Notes: generated by a model not told the origin, from the sequence alone. 64,000 nucleotides of DNA from Oscillospiraceae bacterium (GCA_017545185.1 JAFWQJ010000073.1:1-64000), one strand, 5' to 3'; counted from the first letter of the stretch, positions 15,892 through 24,936 are shown. Made by a program: numbers and translations.

Positions 15892-16917
15892 TCAGAGCTG
15901 TGTCAGAACGGCAAGGATGCCTGCCGCAAGACCGACCAGCGAGAACACCGCGACAATCTTGTATTCGCTCCACTTGCACAGCTCAAAATGGTGGTGGATC
16001 GGGGACATTTTGAAGATTCTTCTGCCCTCGCCGTATTTTTTTCTTGTGTACTTGAAATAAAGCGTCTGGATGACAACGCTCAGTGCGTCGAGCACGTAAA
16101 CGAGACCGACCAGCACAAGCAGCAGATGCATTCTGCACGCGACGCCGATCGCGGCAAATGCGCCGCCGAGATACATCGAACCGGTGTCGCCCATGAAGCA
16201 TTTTGCCGGGTGGAAATTCCAGACCAGAAATCCGAGGCAGCCGCCCGCGACCGTGATCGCATAGAGCGAGAGCTCCGGCTGCAGCAGCTTCGCGCAGAGC
16301 ACCGTCAGCACGAGCATGGAGACGACCGTCACGGAGCCGCAGAGCCCGTCGATGCCGTCGGTCAGATTGACCGCGTTGATGATATAGATCATGAACAGCA
16401 TCATGACCGGGTAGTAGAGGATGCCGAAATTCAGCTTCACAAACAGCAGGTCGATCGTCGTTTCGGTATCGCCCAGTGCATACATGATTGCCAGAAACGC
16501 CGCACAAAATACAATCTGGAACAAAATTTTCTGCTTCGGGTTCAGACCCTCGTTCCGCTTTTTGACCGCCTTGATGAAATCGTCGGTAAAGCCGCAGGCA
16601 CCGGCGTACAGCAGCGAGAACAAAATCACGGTCAGCAAACGCAGCGCTCTGCTGCCGGTCTCGGCTGCCGTTGCATCCGCGCCGCCCATGACCCGCCAGA
16701 CCGTATAGCCGAGCGCGGTCGCGGCAAGGCTGCCGGCAATGAACAGGAATCCGCCCATGATCGGCGTGCCCTGCTTGGACTTATGCCACGCCGGGCCGAT
16801 GTCAAGGATCGTCTGTCCGAAGTGAATGCGGCGCAGGAACGGGATCAGAACAAATCCGAGCAGTGCCGCAATGACCGCCGCCGTCACTGCCGCACACAAA
16901 TTCAACCAAATGGGCAT
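15892..16917 (-). CDS. mraY: Phospho-MurNAc-pentapeptide translocase
   Basis: The 341-residue membrane enzyme attaches phospho-MurNAc-pentapeptide to undecaprenyl phosphate, giving lipid I. Conserved cytoplasmic loops are visible: QGTPIMGGFLF, GFTDDFIKAVKKRNEGLNPK, NAVNLTDGIDGLCGS with the metal-binding Asp, MGDTGSMYLGGAFAA, and the histidine loop KMSPIHHHFELCKWSE. The start lies 3 bases after murE, with GAGAAGGTG inside the murE end. Confidence 0.97.
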   Translation of the reverse strand: MPIWLNLCAAVTAAVIAALLGFVLIPFLRRIHFGQTILDIGPAWHKSKQGTPIMGGFLFIAGSLAATALGYTVWRVMGGADATAAETGSRALRLLTVILFSLLYAGACGFTDDFIKAVKKRNEGLNPKQKILFQIVFCAAFLAIMYALGDTETTIDLLFVKLNFGILYYPVMMLFMIYIINAVNLTDGIDGLCGSVTVVSMLVLTVLCAKLLQPELSLYAITVAGGCLGFLVWNFHPAKCFMGDTGSMYLGGAFAAIGVACRMHLLLVLVGLVYVLDALSVVIQTLYFKYTRKKYGEGRRIFKMSPIHHHFELCKWSEYKIVAVFSLVGLAAGILAVLTQL

Positions 16918-16920
16918 ATA

Positions 16921-18378
16921 TTACACCTTCTCCGAAAAGATACGCTTTGCCGCATCCGCGACCAGCTCGCGTTCGTCCATGTGCAGATGCACACCGCCCG
17001 CAATGATCTGATAATCCTCATGCCCCTTGCCGGCCAGCAGCACGACGTCGCCGGTCTTGGCCTGCTTCATCGCAAGGTAGATCGCCTCGGCTCTGTCGGG
17101 CTCGGTCAGATACGGAACATCCGTATCGGTCAGCCCCGCAAGGATATCCTGAATGATCGCCAGCGGATCCTCGTCGCGCGGGTTATCGGACGTCACGACG
17201 ACCAAATCGGCGAGATTCGCGGCCGCGCGCGCCATTTTCGGACGCTTCGCCGCATCGCGGTTGCCGCCGCAGCCAAAGACCGCGATCAGCCGGCCGACCG
17301 TGCATTCCCGCAGCGAGGCCAGTGTTTTTTCCAGTGCATCCGGTGTATGCGCATAGTCGCAGATCACCGTGAAATCCAGTGCCGTCGGGATGACCTCGCA
17401 TCTGCCGCGCACACCGGTGTAATCGAGCAGCAGCTCGGTCATTACTTCCAGGGGGATGCCGATGCGTCTGCCGACCGCGATCGCCGCGACCGCATTGCTG
17501 ACATTGAACATGCCGGTCATGCGCATGGAAAGCGGCATGGCATCGCCGTGCAGATGCAGCGTGAACTTTGTGCCCTCTGTCCCGAGCACGATCTCATCGG
17601 CCATGGCGTCAAAGCGTTCGGTGCCCTGCTGCCTGATGCCGTAGGTGATCTTTTCGCAGGCAGTCTCGGAAAAGAGCCGCTTGCCGTAATCGTCATTGCC
17701 GTTGATGACTGCATAATCGGTGATGTCAAACAGCATCCGCTTTGCGAGATAGTAGTTCTCCATGGTGCCGTGCACATCAAGGTGATCCTGCGTCAGATTC
17801 GTAAAGACCGCAGCCGCAAAGTGCGTCGGCCCGATGCGGTGCTGCTCAAGGCCGAAGGAGGAGACCTCCATGACGACGGTCGTGACGCCGGCGTCCGCCA
17901 TTTTCCGCAGCAGCGCAAAGTATGCGTCCGTCAGCGGCGTGGTATTCGGTGAGGGCAGGATCTCGTCCCCGATCTCATACTGCACCGTGCCGATCATGCC
18001 GACCTTCTCGCCGGCCTTTTTCAGCATCTCCTTGATGAGCGTCGCGGTCGTGGTCTTGCCGTTGGTGCCGGTCACGCCGATCATGCGCATCTGCCGTTCG
18101 GGATGCCCGTACCATGCCGCGCACAGCTCGCCGTAGGCCTTCCGCGTATCGCTGACGATGATCTGCTTCTCGCCGAGCCCCAAATCACGCTCCGCAATGA
18201 TGACCGCCGCGCCCTGTTCGAGCATCGCCTTTGCCGCGTCATGCCCGTCATATTTCTGACCGTGGATACAGACGAACGCCATATCCGGTTTCATTTTTCT
18301 GGTATCGTCCGTCACGCCGGAAATTTCCCTGTCCGGCAGTGCTGTTTCCAGCTTTTCAAGTAAAGTATACAGCTTCAT
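16921..18378 (-). CDS. murE: UDP-MurNAc-Ala-Glu:meso-diaminopimelate ligase
   Basis: The 485-residue ATP-dependent Mur ligase adds the third residue of the stem peptide. The P-loop is GVTGTNGKTTTATL near residue 105. The carbamylated Lys region follows, and HGTMENYYLAKRMLF and YTGVRGRCEVI are present. The specificity loop reads TSDNPRDEDP; DNPR is the meso-diaminopimelate version, so the wall should be of the mDAP type. murF, murC and murD are not in this window. Confidence 0.95.
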   Translation of the reverse strand: MKLYTLLEKLETALPDREISGVTDDTRKMKPDMAFVCIHGQKYDGHDAAKAMLEQGAAVIIAERDLGLGEKQIIVSDTRKAYGELCAAWYGHPERQMRMIGVTGTNGKTTTATLIKEMLKKAGEKVGMIGTVQYEIGDEILPSPNTTPLTDAYFALLRKMADAGVTTVVMEVSSFGLEQHRIGPTHFAAAVFTNLTQDHLDVHGTMENYYLAKRMLFDITDYAVINGNDDYGKRLFSETACEKITYGIRQQGTERFDAMADEIVLGTEGTKFTLHLHGDAMPLSMRMTGMFNVSNAVAAIAVGRRIGIPLEVMTELLLDYTGVRGRCEVIPTALDFTVICDYAHTPDALEKTLASLRECTVGRLIAVFGCGGNRDAAKRPKMARAAANLADLVVVTSDNPRDEDPLAIIQDILAGLTDTDVPYLTEPDRAEAIYLAMKQAKTGDVVLLAGKGHEDYQIIAGGVHLHMDERELVADAAKRIFSEKV

Positions 18379-18417
18379 GCGTTTCTCCGTTTTCTCCGTC
18401 CGGGACTGTGCCCGGGA

Positions 18418-20838
18418 TCAGCCGCGGTCGTCGTCCGAGCCGAAGCTCAGCTCAATGACCGACCATTTTTCGACCATGGTACCTGCGCGCACATTCTGGT
18501 GCGAGACCTGACTGCTGCTGTCCATGGAGCCCTTTGCCACATAGTTGAGGCCGAGCTCCGCCAGCATGTCGTTGACCTGCTCCAGCGTCTTGCCGGTACC
18601 CGCGATCGGCGGGACCTCGATCATCTCCGAGTGCGGACTGCTCTCGGTGAACAGCATCACCGTGCCGCCCTTCGCGACGGTCGTGCCCGTGATCGGCATC
18701 TGCATGGTGACAGTGTCGCCTTCGCCGGAAATCTCATATTGGAGACCCTGCGCTTCCAGTGCGCGCTGTGCCTCGCTGACGCTCATGTCAATGAGCATCG
18801 GCACCGTGATATCCTTGTGTGCCGCTTCTTCTTCAGTATATTCCGGATAGTAGCCGAGATACGGCAGCGTTTTTTCGAGCACGGAACGGCAGTACGGTGC
18901 ACAGACCGTTGCGCCGTAATAGCGCTCGTCGCCGCTGTACGGCTCATCCGCCATGATCAGCAGCACGATCTCCGGATCGTCCGCCGGTGCAAAGCAGCAG
19001 TACGATGCCACATACTCATAAGCCGGACGCTTCTCCAGCTTTTCGGATGTACCGGACTTGCCGCCGATCTTGTAGCCCTTGATATAGGCATTGCTCTTGT
19101 TGTTGCCGTCCACGACGAACTGCAGTGCTCTGCGCATTTCCGCGGAGGTCTCCTCGGAGATGACCTGTCTGCGGACGGTCTTTTCGTTGGACAGCACCAC
19201 ATTGCCGGATTTATCCACGACCTTGCTGACCACATAGGGCTTCAGCAGATAGCCGCCGTTGACGACCGCCGCATAGCCGGTGACCATTTCGATCGGCGTC
19301 AGCGAATTGTTCTGACCGTAGGAGCTCGACGCCAGTTCCACAGGACCCATTCCGTTCAGCGAGGTATAGATTGAGCTGGTTTCGCCGGGCAGATCAATGC
19401 CGGTCTTTTCGCTCAGGCCGAATGCATCAAAGTATTTGCAGAACAGATCCTTGCCGAGCCGCTGTCCGATCTGGATAAAGCCCGGGTTGCAGGAATGCAG
19501 CAGGATCTCCTCAAAGGTCTGCGTGCCGTGTCCGCGGTGATTGGAGCAGTGGATCTCCTTTCCCGCAACGGTCTCGCTGCCGTAACAGGTAAAGCTGTCG
19601 CCGTAATAGGAGACCTTGTCCTCCTCCAGACCCGCCGACGCCGTAAAGACCTTGAACACCGAGCCCGGGACATAGGTCTCAGAAATGCACTTGTTGCGCC
19701 ACTGATCCTCATAGGCCTTGTTCAGTTCATCCAGCCGCATCTTGTCATTGAAAATGCTGTTGATCTCGGTGCGCCGTTCCCTGTCATAGACCTCATAGGG
19801 CGTGTTCGCGTCAAAGCCGCCGGAGGTTGACATCGCAATGACCGCGCCGGTCTTTGCATTGAGCATGATGCCGCAGCCCTTCTCCGCGACCCGGAAGGTC
19901 TCGACCATGTCATTGACCGCGTTGTCCAGATAGGTCTGGATCGTCATGTCAAGCGTCATGTAGACGTCATCGCCGTCCTGTGCAGGATAGGTCTTGGAAT
20001 AGCGGTAGGGCATCGCGTTGCCGTTTGCATCGACCGCCGTAATATTTCTGCCGTCCACACCGGAGAGATACTCGTCATAGTATTTCTCCACACCGTAGAA
20101 GCCGTGGCCGTCCGCATTATCAAAGCCGATAACGGAAGCCGCCAGCTCATTCTGCGGATAATACCGCTTCGTATCGGACAGTCTGCTGACGGATGCCAGC
20201 GAAATGGTGCGGCCGCTGCCCGAAACATGGATCTCGTTGATAAACGCGAGGATGCGGTCGGCACGGCTCTTTTCGACCTGCTTTTTCAGCACAACGTAAT
20301 TGCTGTCCTTGTCGAAGGCCTCCTCGACCTTTTTCTGATCGAGCTCCAGCGTCTCGGCGAGGTATTCCACAACCTGCCGCTTGATCTCTGCAGGATCGAC
20401 GACGTCCGCTCTGGCGTTCTCGCCGGCCTCCTGCTTTTTCCGGGCTGCCTCGCGCAGCTCCTCGTTGCGCTTCTCGACAAGCTCCATTTCCTTGCGGAAA
20501 AGCCCCGGATCGAGAAAGATCTTATAGACCGTCGCGCTCTGCGCGAGCACGGCGCCGTTCGCGTCATAGATCGAACCGCGTGCCGCAGAAAGCGTCACGG
20601 TGTTGAACTGACGGGAATTTGCCATTTCTGTATAGTCGTCATGCTGCAAAACCATGATCCGGAACAGATTGACGCTCAGACCGAGCGCCGAGAGCAGCAC
20701 GACCGTCAGGATCACTGCGTTTGCGCGCAGCTTCATGCTCTTGGAAGGTTCCTTGGAGCGGAATCCGCGCTTCCACACCTGATGGTTCTTGGATGCTCTG
20801 ATCTTTTTCCGTTTATTCTGATCGGATGATTTCGGCAT
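18418..20838 (-). CDS. Class B penicillin-binding protein with PASTA domains (FtsI/SpoVD type)
   Basis: The 806-residue transpeptidase cross-links septal peptidoglycan with FtsW. It has a basic N-terminus, one membrane anchor (about residues 40-60), a dimerization domain with an unusual charged coiled insert (about 118-190), and the transpeptidase domain with the catalytic SVFK (393-396), SCN (449-451) and KSGT (594-597). Two PASTA modules follow (about 665-735 and 736-805), the second ending in a short acidic tail. Cys in the SxN motif and PASTA repeats match SpoVD/PbpB-type proteins. It lies 39 bases before murE and after a 350-base leader. Confidence 0.93.
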   Translation of the reverse strand: MPKSSDQNKRKKIRASKNHQVWKRGFRSKEPSKSMKLRANAVILTVVLLSALGLSVNLFRIMVLQHDDYTEMANSRQFNTVTLSAARGSIYDANGAVLAQSATVYKIFLDPGLFRKEMELVEKRNEELREAARKKQEAGENARADVVDPAEIKRQVVEYLAETLELDQKKVEEAFDKDSNYVVLKKQVEKSRADRILAFINEIHVSGSGRTISLASVSRLSDTKRYYPQNELAASVIGFDNADGHGFYGVEKYYDEYLSGVDGRNITAVDANGNAMPYRYSKTYPAQDGDDVYMTLDMTIQTYLDNAVNDMVETFRVAEKGCGIMLNAKTGAVIAMSTSGGFDANTPYEVYDRERRTEINSIFNDKMRLDELNKAYEDQWRNKCISETYVPGSVFKVFTASAGLEEDKVSYYGDSFTCYGSETVAGKEIHCSNHRGHGTQTFEEILLHSCNPGFIQIGQRLGKDLFCKYFDAFGLSEKTGIDLPGETSSIYTSLNGMGPVELASSSYGQNNSLTPIEMVTGYAAVVNGGYLLKPYVVSKVVDKSGNVVLSNEKTVRRQVISEETSAEMRRALQFVVDGNNKSNAYIKGYKIGGKSGTSEKLEKRPAYEYVASYCCFAPADDPEIVLLIMADEPYSGDERYYGATVCAPYCRSVLEKTLPYLGYYPEYTEEEAAHKDITVPMLIDMSVSEAQRALEAQGLQYEISGEGDTVTMQMPITGTTVAKGGTVMLFTESSPHSEMIEVPPIAGTGKTLEQVNDMLAELGLNYVAKGSMDSSSQVSHQNVRAGTMVEKWSVIELSFGSDDDRG

Positions 20839-21190
20839 GGATTCACCCCTTTCTCAGGCGCATACCGTTCACCGGAAACGGTTGGAATGATGTGCAAAAA
20901 AGAAGGCGGAAAGCATACCGGATGCCCCCGCCTGACTGCATGGCAGGCAAGCATTTTCTGTTCGGGATCACAGCTGTCCGCTGCGCATCGCCAGTACGGT
21001 TCACCCTGCTGTCCGCACGAACCGTGTTTTTGCTCACCTGTTTTTCGATTGCCTTGCGGAGCCGGTACGGGATCTTCTCCATCCCGCCCGAGCTGCTCCG
21101 TCCTTTTGCTCTACACATTTGTGACCGATCTCATTTTCGGAGTGGTCTTTCTATCCTGTAACGGAGCGGCTGCTCCGGTTACATGCTATG
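20839..21190 (-). other. 350-base structured gap between ftsL and the PBP gene, with a terminator-like hairpin
   Basis: No gene is supported here. On the minus strand, in order: GTAAC-GGAGC pairing with GCTCC-GTTAC just after the ftsL stop; ACGGTTC...GAACCGT around a 16-base loop; two copies of GCGGACAGC; and a GC hairpin (GGCGG...CCGCC with inner GCAT/ATGC, 20905-20932) followed by TTCTTTTTT (20896-20904). A small hairpin ACCGTT/AACGGT precedes the PBP ribosome binding site. No promoter is visible after the terminator-like hairpin, so read-through from upstream must be allowed, which suggests attenuation. This is inferred. Confidence 0.45.
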
Positions 21191-22141
21191 TTATTTGCCG
21201 CGCAAAAATTCCCAGAACCCGACGAGCTTGTCATTGATGCGCACGAAGAGGTTTTCCTCCGGCTCGGTAATGACGACCTCATCCTCCGTCTGCAGCTGGA
21301 TATAGGTGATCTGCGACTGATTCAGCGGACGCAGCCCCAGCACATTCTCGGCGTACTCCTGAATGTTCTTGACTGTCATCTTGCCCTCCATCTCGGAACG
21401 CATACTGACATTTTTCGCCGTCAGATCGTTATATTCGGTCTGCAGTGCGGAGATCTTCGTATAGATCTCGTTGATCTGGACACGGCCGTAGATCACGGTG
21501 CCGATCAGCACACCGGTCAGTATGCCGAGTGTGATCGCGCCGCCGGTCGTGATGCGGTTTTCCGGTTTCCGCCTGCTGCTGCCGGCGGAATGCGCGGAGG
21601 AAAAGCGTCCGCCCTTTGCAGCTCTGGAATCTGCCGTCTTTGCAGACCCCGCAGCCTGCGCGGAAGCCGTCTGTTTTTTTGTCTTCTTTGTCTTCTTTGT
21701 TTTCTTTGTGTTTTTCTGCTTTTTATTGCGGTCGGGAGACGTCTGTTTCTGTTCCGGTTCTGCCGGCTCGTCCCCCGTCGGAATATCAATATCAATTTCG
21801 GTTTCGCCGTTTTCATCCGGCAAAGCCAAGGCTGATGCCTGCTCCTCCATTGCGATCGCGCGCTCAAGGGCGGCAGCATCCTCCCGGTTGCGTTCTGACA
21901 TTTCGCGGCGCATTTCGCGTTCTGCAAGGATCCGTTCCTGCTCCCGCATGACGCGCTCGGCTTCTGTCATTCTGCGCGCAGCATCTCCGGCAAGCTTCCG
22001 TTTTCTTTTTCTTGCACGGGAAGCATTGCTCATTGTAAGATTCTGCAGCGACTGCAGCCTTCGTTCGGCTGAACTCAGGCTTTCCTCACGGTCCGGGGAC
22101 GCCGCAAAATCCTTCAGCGATGCAAAATAGTCCTCGGTCAT
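21191..22141 (-). CDS. ftsL: FtsL/DivIC-like division protein with a long cytoplasmic extension
   Basis: The 316-residue protein occupies the ftsL slot between rsmH and the PBP. A membrane helix (GGAITLGILTGVLIGTVIYG, about residues 198-217) is followed by a periplasmic leucine-zipper coiled coil and a C-terminal motif (NVLGLRPLNQSQITYIQL) matching FtsL/DivIC. FtsL is normally near 100 residues; here about 195 extra cytoplasmic residues precede the helix. They are highly charged with coiled-coil segments, an acidic linker and a run of KTK repeats (KNTKKTKKTKKTKK). FtsL forms a complex with FtsB and FtsQ. Confidence 0.8.
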   Translation of the reverse strand: MTEDYFASLKDFAASPDREESLSSAERRLQSLQNLTMSNASRARKRKRKLAGDAARRMTEAERVMREQERILAEREMRREMSERNREDAAALERAIAMEEQASALALPDENGETEIDIDIPTGDEPAEPEQKQTSPDRNKKQKNTKKTKKTKKTKKQTASAQAAGSAKTADSRAAKGGRFSSAHSAGSSRRKPENRITTGGAITLGILTGVLIGTVIYGRVQINEIYTKISALQTEYNDLTAKNVSMRSEMEGKMTVKNIQEYAENVLGLRPLNQSQITYIQLQTEDEVVITEPEENLFVRINDKLVGFWEFLRGK

Positions 22142-22325
22142 CCGCGGTCACCTCCCTGACGGACCGCTGCGTATGACCGGCTGCGTATTTGTTTCTTTTT
22201 GCAGCCGGTCAGGCACAGCATACTCGACACTCGTTTTGTGTGTTACCGGTCAAGGTGTTCTTTCTTTTGTTGTGGAATGATCTCTCTTTGGGGTAATCGT
22301 TTTGTTTTGTTCTCTTTTGTGCTGA

Positions 22326-23252
22326 TCACAGCTTTTCGATCGACCGCAGCTTTGCGCTGTGGCTTCTCGGGTTCCGCTGCAGCTCCTCGGGGGAAGCGGT
22401 CAGCGGTTTTTTGTGCACCAGTCTGCCCTCCGGCTGATGTCCGCAGACACAGACCGGAAATTCCGGCGGACAGATACAGCCTGTACACCATTTTGCAAAC
22501 GCCTGCTTGACGATCCTGTCCTCCAGACTGTGAAACGTCAGGATGACGAGCCGCCCGCCGGGCTTGAGAGATGAAAATGCAGCTTCCAGTGCGATGCTCA
22601 GGCAGTTCAGCTCATCGTTGACCGCGATGCGCAAAGCCTGAAAGCTTTTTTTGCAGGGATTCTTGTCGCGCCGTACCTTTGCGGGGACACCCTTTTTGAT
22701 CAGCTCCGCTAATTCCAGTGTCGTTTCGACCGGCTTGACCTCTCTTGCCGCAACGATCTGTGCCGCGATCTGACGGGCGTATTTTTCCTCGCCGTACCGG
22801 AACAGGATATCGCTCAGCTCTGCCGCAGACAGCGTATTGACCAGATCGGCAGCGGTTCTGCCGGACTGTGACATCCGCATATCGAGCGGCGCGTCCTGAT
22901 GATAGGAAAAGCCTCTGGAACCCTCGTCCAGCTCGTGGCTGCTGACGCCGAGATCCAGTAAGATCCCGTCAGCCTGCTCGCCGTGTTCTGCGAGCACATT
23001 CCCGAGCTCGGTGAAGTTCGTGCGGATCACCTCCGCAGGCAGTCCGGCCAGCCGTTTCCCGGCCTCCGCGACCGCATCCGGATCCTGATCCAGTGCATAA
23101 AGCTTTCCGCCCTCTGTCAGCCGCTCCGCGATCAGCCGGGAATGATTCCCGCCGCCCGCAGTACCGTCAAGATAAATGCCGTCCGGCCTGATTGCAAGAT
23201 CGCTGATGACCTCATCCGGCATCACAGCTACGTGGTAAACCTGTTCTGCCAT
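22326..23252 (-). CDS. rsmH: 16S rRNA (cytosine-1402 N4)-methyltransferase
   Basis: The 308-residue SAM-dependent enzyme methylates C1402 of 16S rRNA in the decoding centre. The family opening VAVMPDEVISDL, the SAM-binding YLDGTAGGGNHSRLIAERL, LLDLGVSSHELDEGSRGFSY and FHSLEDRIVKQAF are all visible. The start is 4 bases after mraZ. Its tail reaches HSAKLRSIEKL as usual. A 184-base gap follows before ftsL, containing a 10-bp hairpin (22175-22184 with 22201-22210) without a T-run. Confidence 0.96.
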   Translation of the reverse strand: MAEQVYHVAVMPDEVISDLAIRPDGIYLDGTAGGGNHSRLIAERLTEGGKLYALDQDPDAVAEAGKRLAGLPAEVIRTNFTELGNVLAEHGEQADGILLDLGVSSHELDEGSRGFSYHQDAPLDMRMSQSGRTAADLVNTLSAAELSDILFRYGEEKYARQIAAQIVAAREVKPVETTLELAELIKKGVPAKVRRDKNPCKKSFQALRIAVNDELNCLSIALEAAFSSLKPGGRLVILTFHSLEDRIVKQAFAKWCTGCICPPEFPVCVCGHQPEGRLVHKKPLTASPEELQRNPRSHSAKLRSIEKL

Positions 23253-23255
23253 GGA

Positions 23256-23756
23256 TCAGTCCCCGCTTTCCGCAGCCAGTGCCGCGAGCTTGGCCTTGCG
23301 TTCTCTGTCCTTCTTAGCGCGTCTCTGAGCTCTGAGCTCCTCGCGTTCTGCCTCGTATGTCTTGAGCCGTTCCTCGGACCAGAGCTCGGCATAATCGCCG
23401 ACGCCGATCACGACGACCTTGTCGGAAAAGCCTGCATACGCGATCAGCTGCTCCGGGATCGTGATTCTTCCGTTTTTGTCCGGAGGAATCCTCGCCGTAT
23501 CCTTCGCATAGTCGCGCAGCTCGTCCTTGACGTCCTCGTCATCGCAGCCCTCTGCGATAAACGCCTGTTTGATCCGTTCCAGCTCCGCATCATACCCCTT
23601 CTCCGAGCGCACGACCAGAAAGCCGCGGTTGCCCGCATCCGGAGAGGTATAAAGCGCTTCACCGATTGCATAGCGAAAAGCTGCAGGGAAGCTGATACGT
23701 CCGCGCTGATCCATTAAAACGGTCTGTCTGCCAGACATGCTGGTCTGTCCGTCCAT
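23256..23756 (-). CDS. mraZ: Transcriptional regulator MraZ
   Basis: The 166-residue protein has two SpoVT-AbrB-type swapped-hairpin domains, QRGRISFPAAFRYAI near residue 20 and KNGRITIPEQL near residue 95, and a basic C-terminal extension (RAQRRAKKDRERKAK). MraZ binds repeats in its own promoter region and represses the dcw cluster in the species studied. GGGAGG precedes the ATG. It is the first gene of the cluster, after a leader of about 290 bases. Confidence 0.93.
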   Translation of the reverse strand: MDGQTSMSGRQTVLMDQRGRISFPAAFRYAIGEALYTSPDAGNRGFLVVRSEKGYDAELERIKQAFIAEGCDDEDVKDELRDYAKDTARIPPDKNGRITIPEQLIAYAGFSDKVVVIGVGDYAELWSEERLKTYEAEREELRAQRRAKKDRERKAKLAALAAESGD

Positions 23757-24053
23757 TTCGTCAGCGCCTCCCTTCTCAGCTTCCGCAGGGAGATGCCCGT
23801 GAACCTCCGGAGACAGAAGCAGCCGCGCTTTTTCTGTATCAGCGCGTGCTGTTCCGATCCGAATTTCCGGCCTTGGCCGGTATGCGTTCCGCGGGTGGTA
23901 CCATCACTCTGCTCGCATTCTTTTCTTCTCTTCTACACATTTTCTGTACAGTGCAGGCCGGATGCCGTTTTCCTGCCGGAGATGCCCCGAGGCGATCGTT
24001 TTAGCTCCCTTTGACTCCCCCGCAGTGGTTGAGCCTTCCTTTACTGCCCTCTT
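23757..24053 (-). promoter_or_regulatory. Long 5' leader of the dcw operon
   Basis: About 290 bases separate the promoter from mraZ. The leader contains CCGGCC-AA-GGCCGG, an ATGCG...CGCAT stem enclosing GATGGTACCACCCGCGG, and several GC-rich segments, but no T-run terminator. The GGTACC-centred block looks superficially like a T-box but lacks the canonical AGGGUGGNACCGCG order. I see no clear tandem MraZ box. The length suggests some regulatory role, not identified. Confidence 0.35.
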
Positions 24054-24082
24054 ATTATATCATGAGTGCTCCCGGTTGTCAA
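24054..24082 (-). promoter_or_regulatory. Consensus promoter of the dcw cluster
   Basis: Minus strand TTGACA (24077-24082), exactly 17 bases, TATAAT (24054-24059). It is the only strong promoter upstream of mraZ. Confidence 0.9.
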
Positions 24083-24529
24083 GCCCCCGCCGGAAAAGTT
24101 TTTCCGCTTTCCCGCGATAAAAAAGAACGTCCGTTTTGTCAGATTCATTCATGTGAAAACAAACGGAAATATGCTGTTTTTCGTATGCGAAAGCCGCCCG
24201 GGAACATACGTCCGGTTCCGGCAGAAACGGCGTGTTTTCGCCAAAAACAGAGCAAAATCGCCCATGTCGATTCGACAGAAACGACCGTAGTTTCAGCATC
24301 TCGTTTTGTGCATGATTCACAATTACTTAAAAATCAATATATAGGCGGTGTGCATGTTTTGTAGCACTACATCTTGTGTTTCAGGGCAAAAACAAACAGG
24401 TTTTCTGCTAGATTTGCCTGCCGGCTCCGCAAAAAAAATTTTTTTGATTTATGATATTTTTATTTTGCAAACCGGATTTTTAACCATTTCAGTATTAAAA
24501 ACACCTGCATCCCCTTCAAAAAACGCCTC
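24083..24529. other. Intergenic DNA without a supported gene
   Basis: This divergent gap between the dcw promoter and the repeat array is mixed in composition, with an AT-rich stretch at about 24430-24480 (A8 followed by T7). Short open frames occur on both strands, but none has a ribosome binding site or protein-like sequence. Confidence 0.5.
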
Positions 24530-24530
24530 C

Positions 24531-24936
24531 GGGCAGCGCGGAGCCCGCGCTGGCGTTTCCTGAAGGCTGCCGCGGACTTCCTGCAGGATTTCAGTACGCA
24601 CTTCATTCCGTTTTCGCCTTTCGATCCAACTTGGGGCACCAATGGGCAGCGCAGAGCCCGCGCGGGCATTTCCTGAAGGCTGCCGCGGACTTCCTGCGTA
24701 AATTGCGGCATACGCGCAGCCATAAGTCAGACTTGGGGCACCAATGGGCAGCGCGGAGCCCTCGCAGGCAATTCCTGAAGGCTGCCGCGGACTTCCTGCG
24801 TAAATTGCGGCATACGCGCAGCCATAAGTCAAACTTGGGGCACCAATGGGCAGCGCGGAGCCCTCGCAGGCAATTCCTGAAGGCTGCCGCGGACTTCGTG
24901 CAGGATTTCAGGGCGCACTTGCTTTCGGATTCCGTG
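24531..24936. repeat. Tandem array of a 102-bp repeat upstream of pyrH
   Basis: A core (GGGCAGCGCGGAGCCC..., ending GCCGCGGACTTCCTGC) starts at 24531, 24644, 24746 and 24848. The last three are spaced exactly 102 bp and share the whole unit, including CTTGGGGCACCAAT before the core. The first copy is diverged and joined to a different flank, which reappears after the last core (GCAGGATTTCAG...CGCACTT). Each core contains the hairpin GCGCGG-AGC-CCGCGC. Because 102 is a multiple of 3, spurious long frames cross it on both strands. Confidence 0.85.

Noticed and set aside
15724-17952. A 742-codon plus-strand open frame
   Set aside because: It is antisense to mraY and murE, whose motifs are intact, and its product is Arg/Asp/His-rich, as expected of a mirror frame in GC-rich DNA.
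20843-21118. A 91-codon minus-strand frame between ftsL and the PBP gene
   Set aside because: Composition is Arg/Ser-rich and it runs through paired RNA-like segments and the terminator-like hairpin; no convincing ribosome binding site.
23885-23910. T-box riboswitch in the dcw leader
   Set aside because: Only GGTACC and part of the flanks match; the order of the canonical T-box tail is broken and no specifier loop or terminator was recognised.
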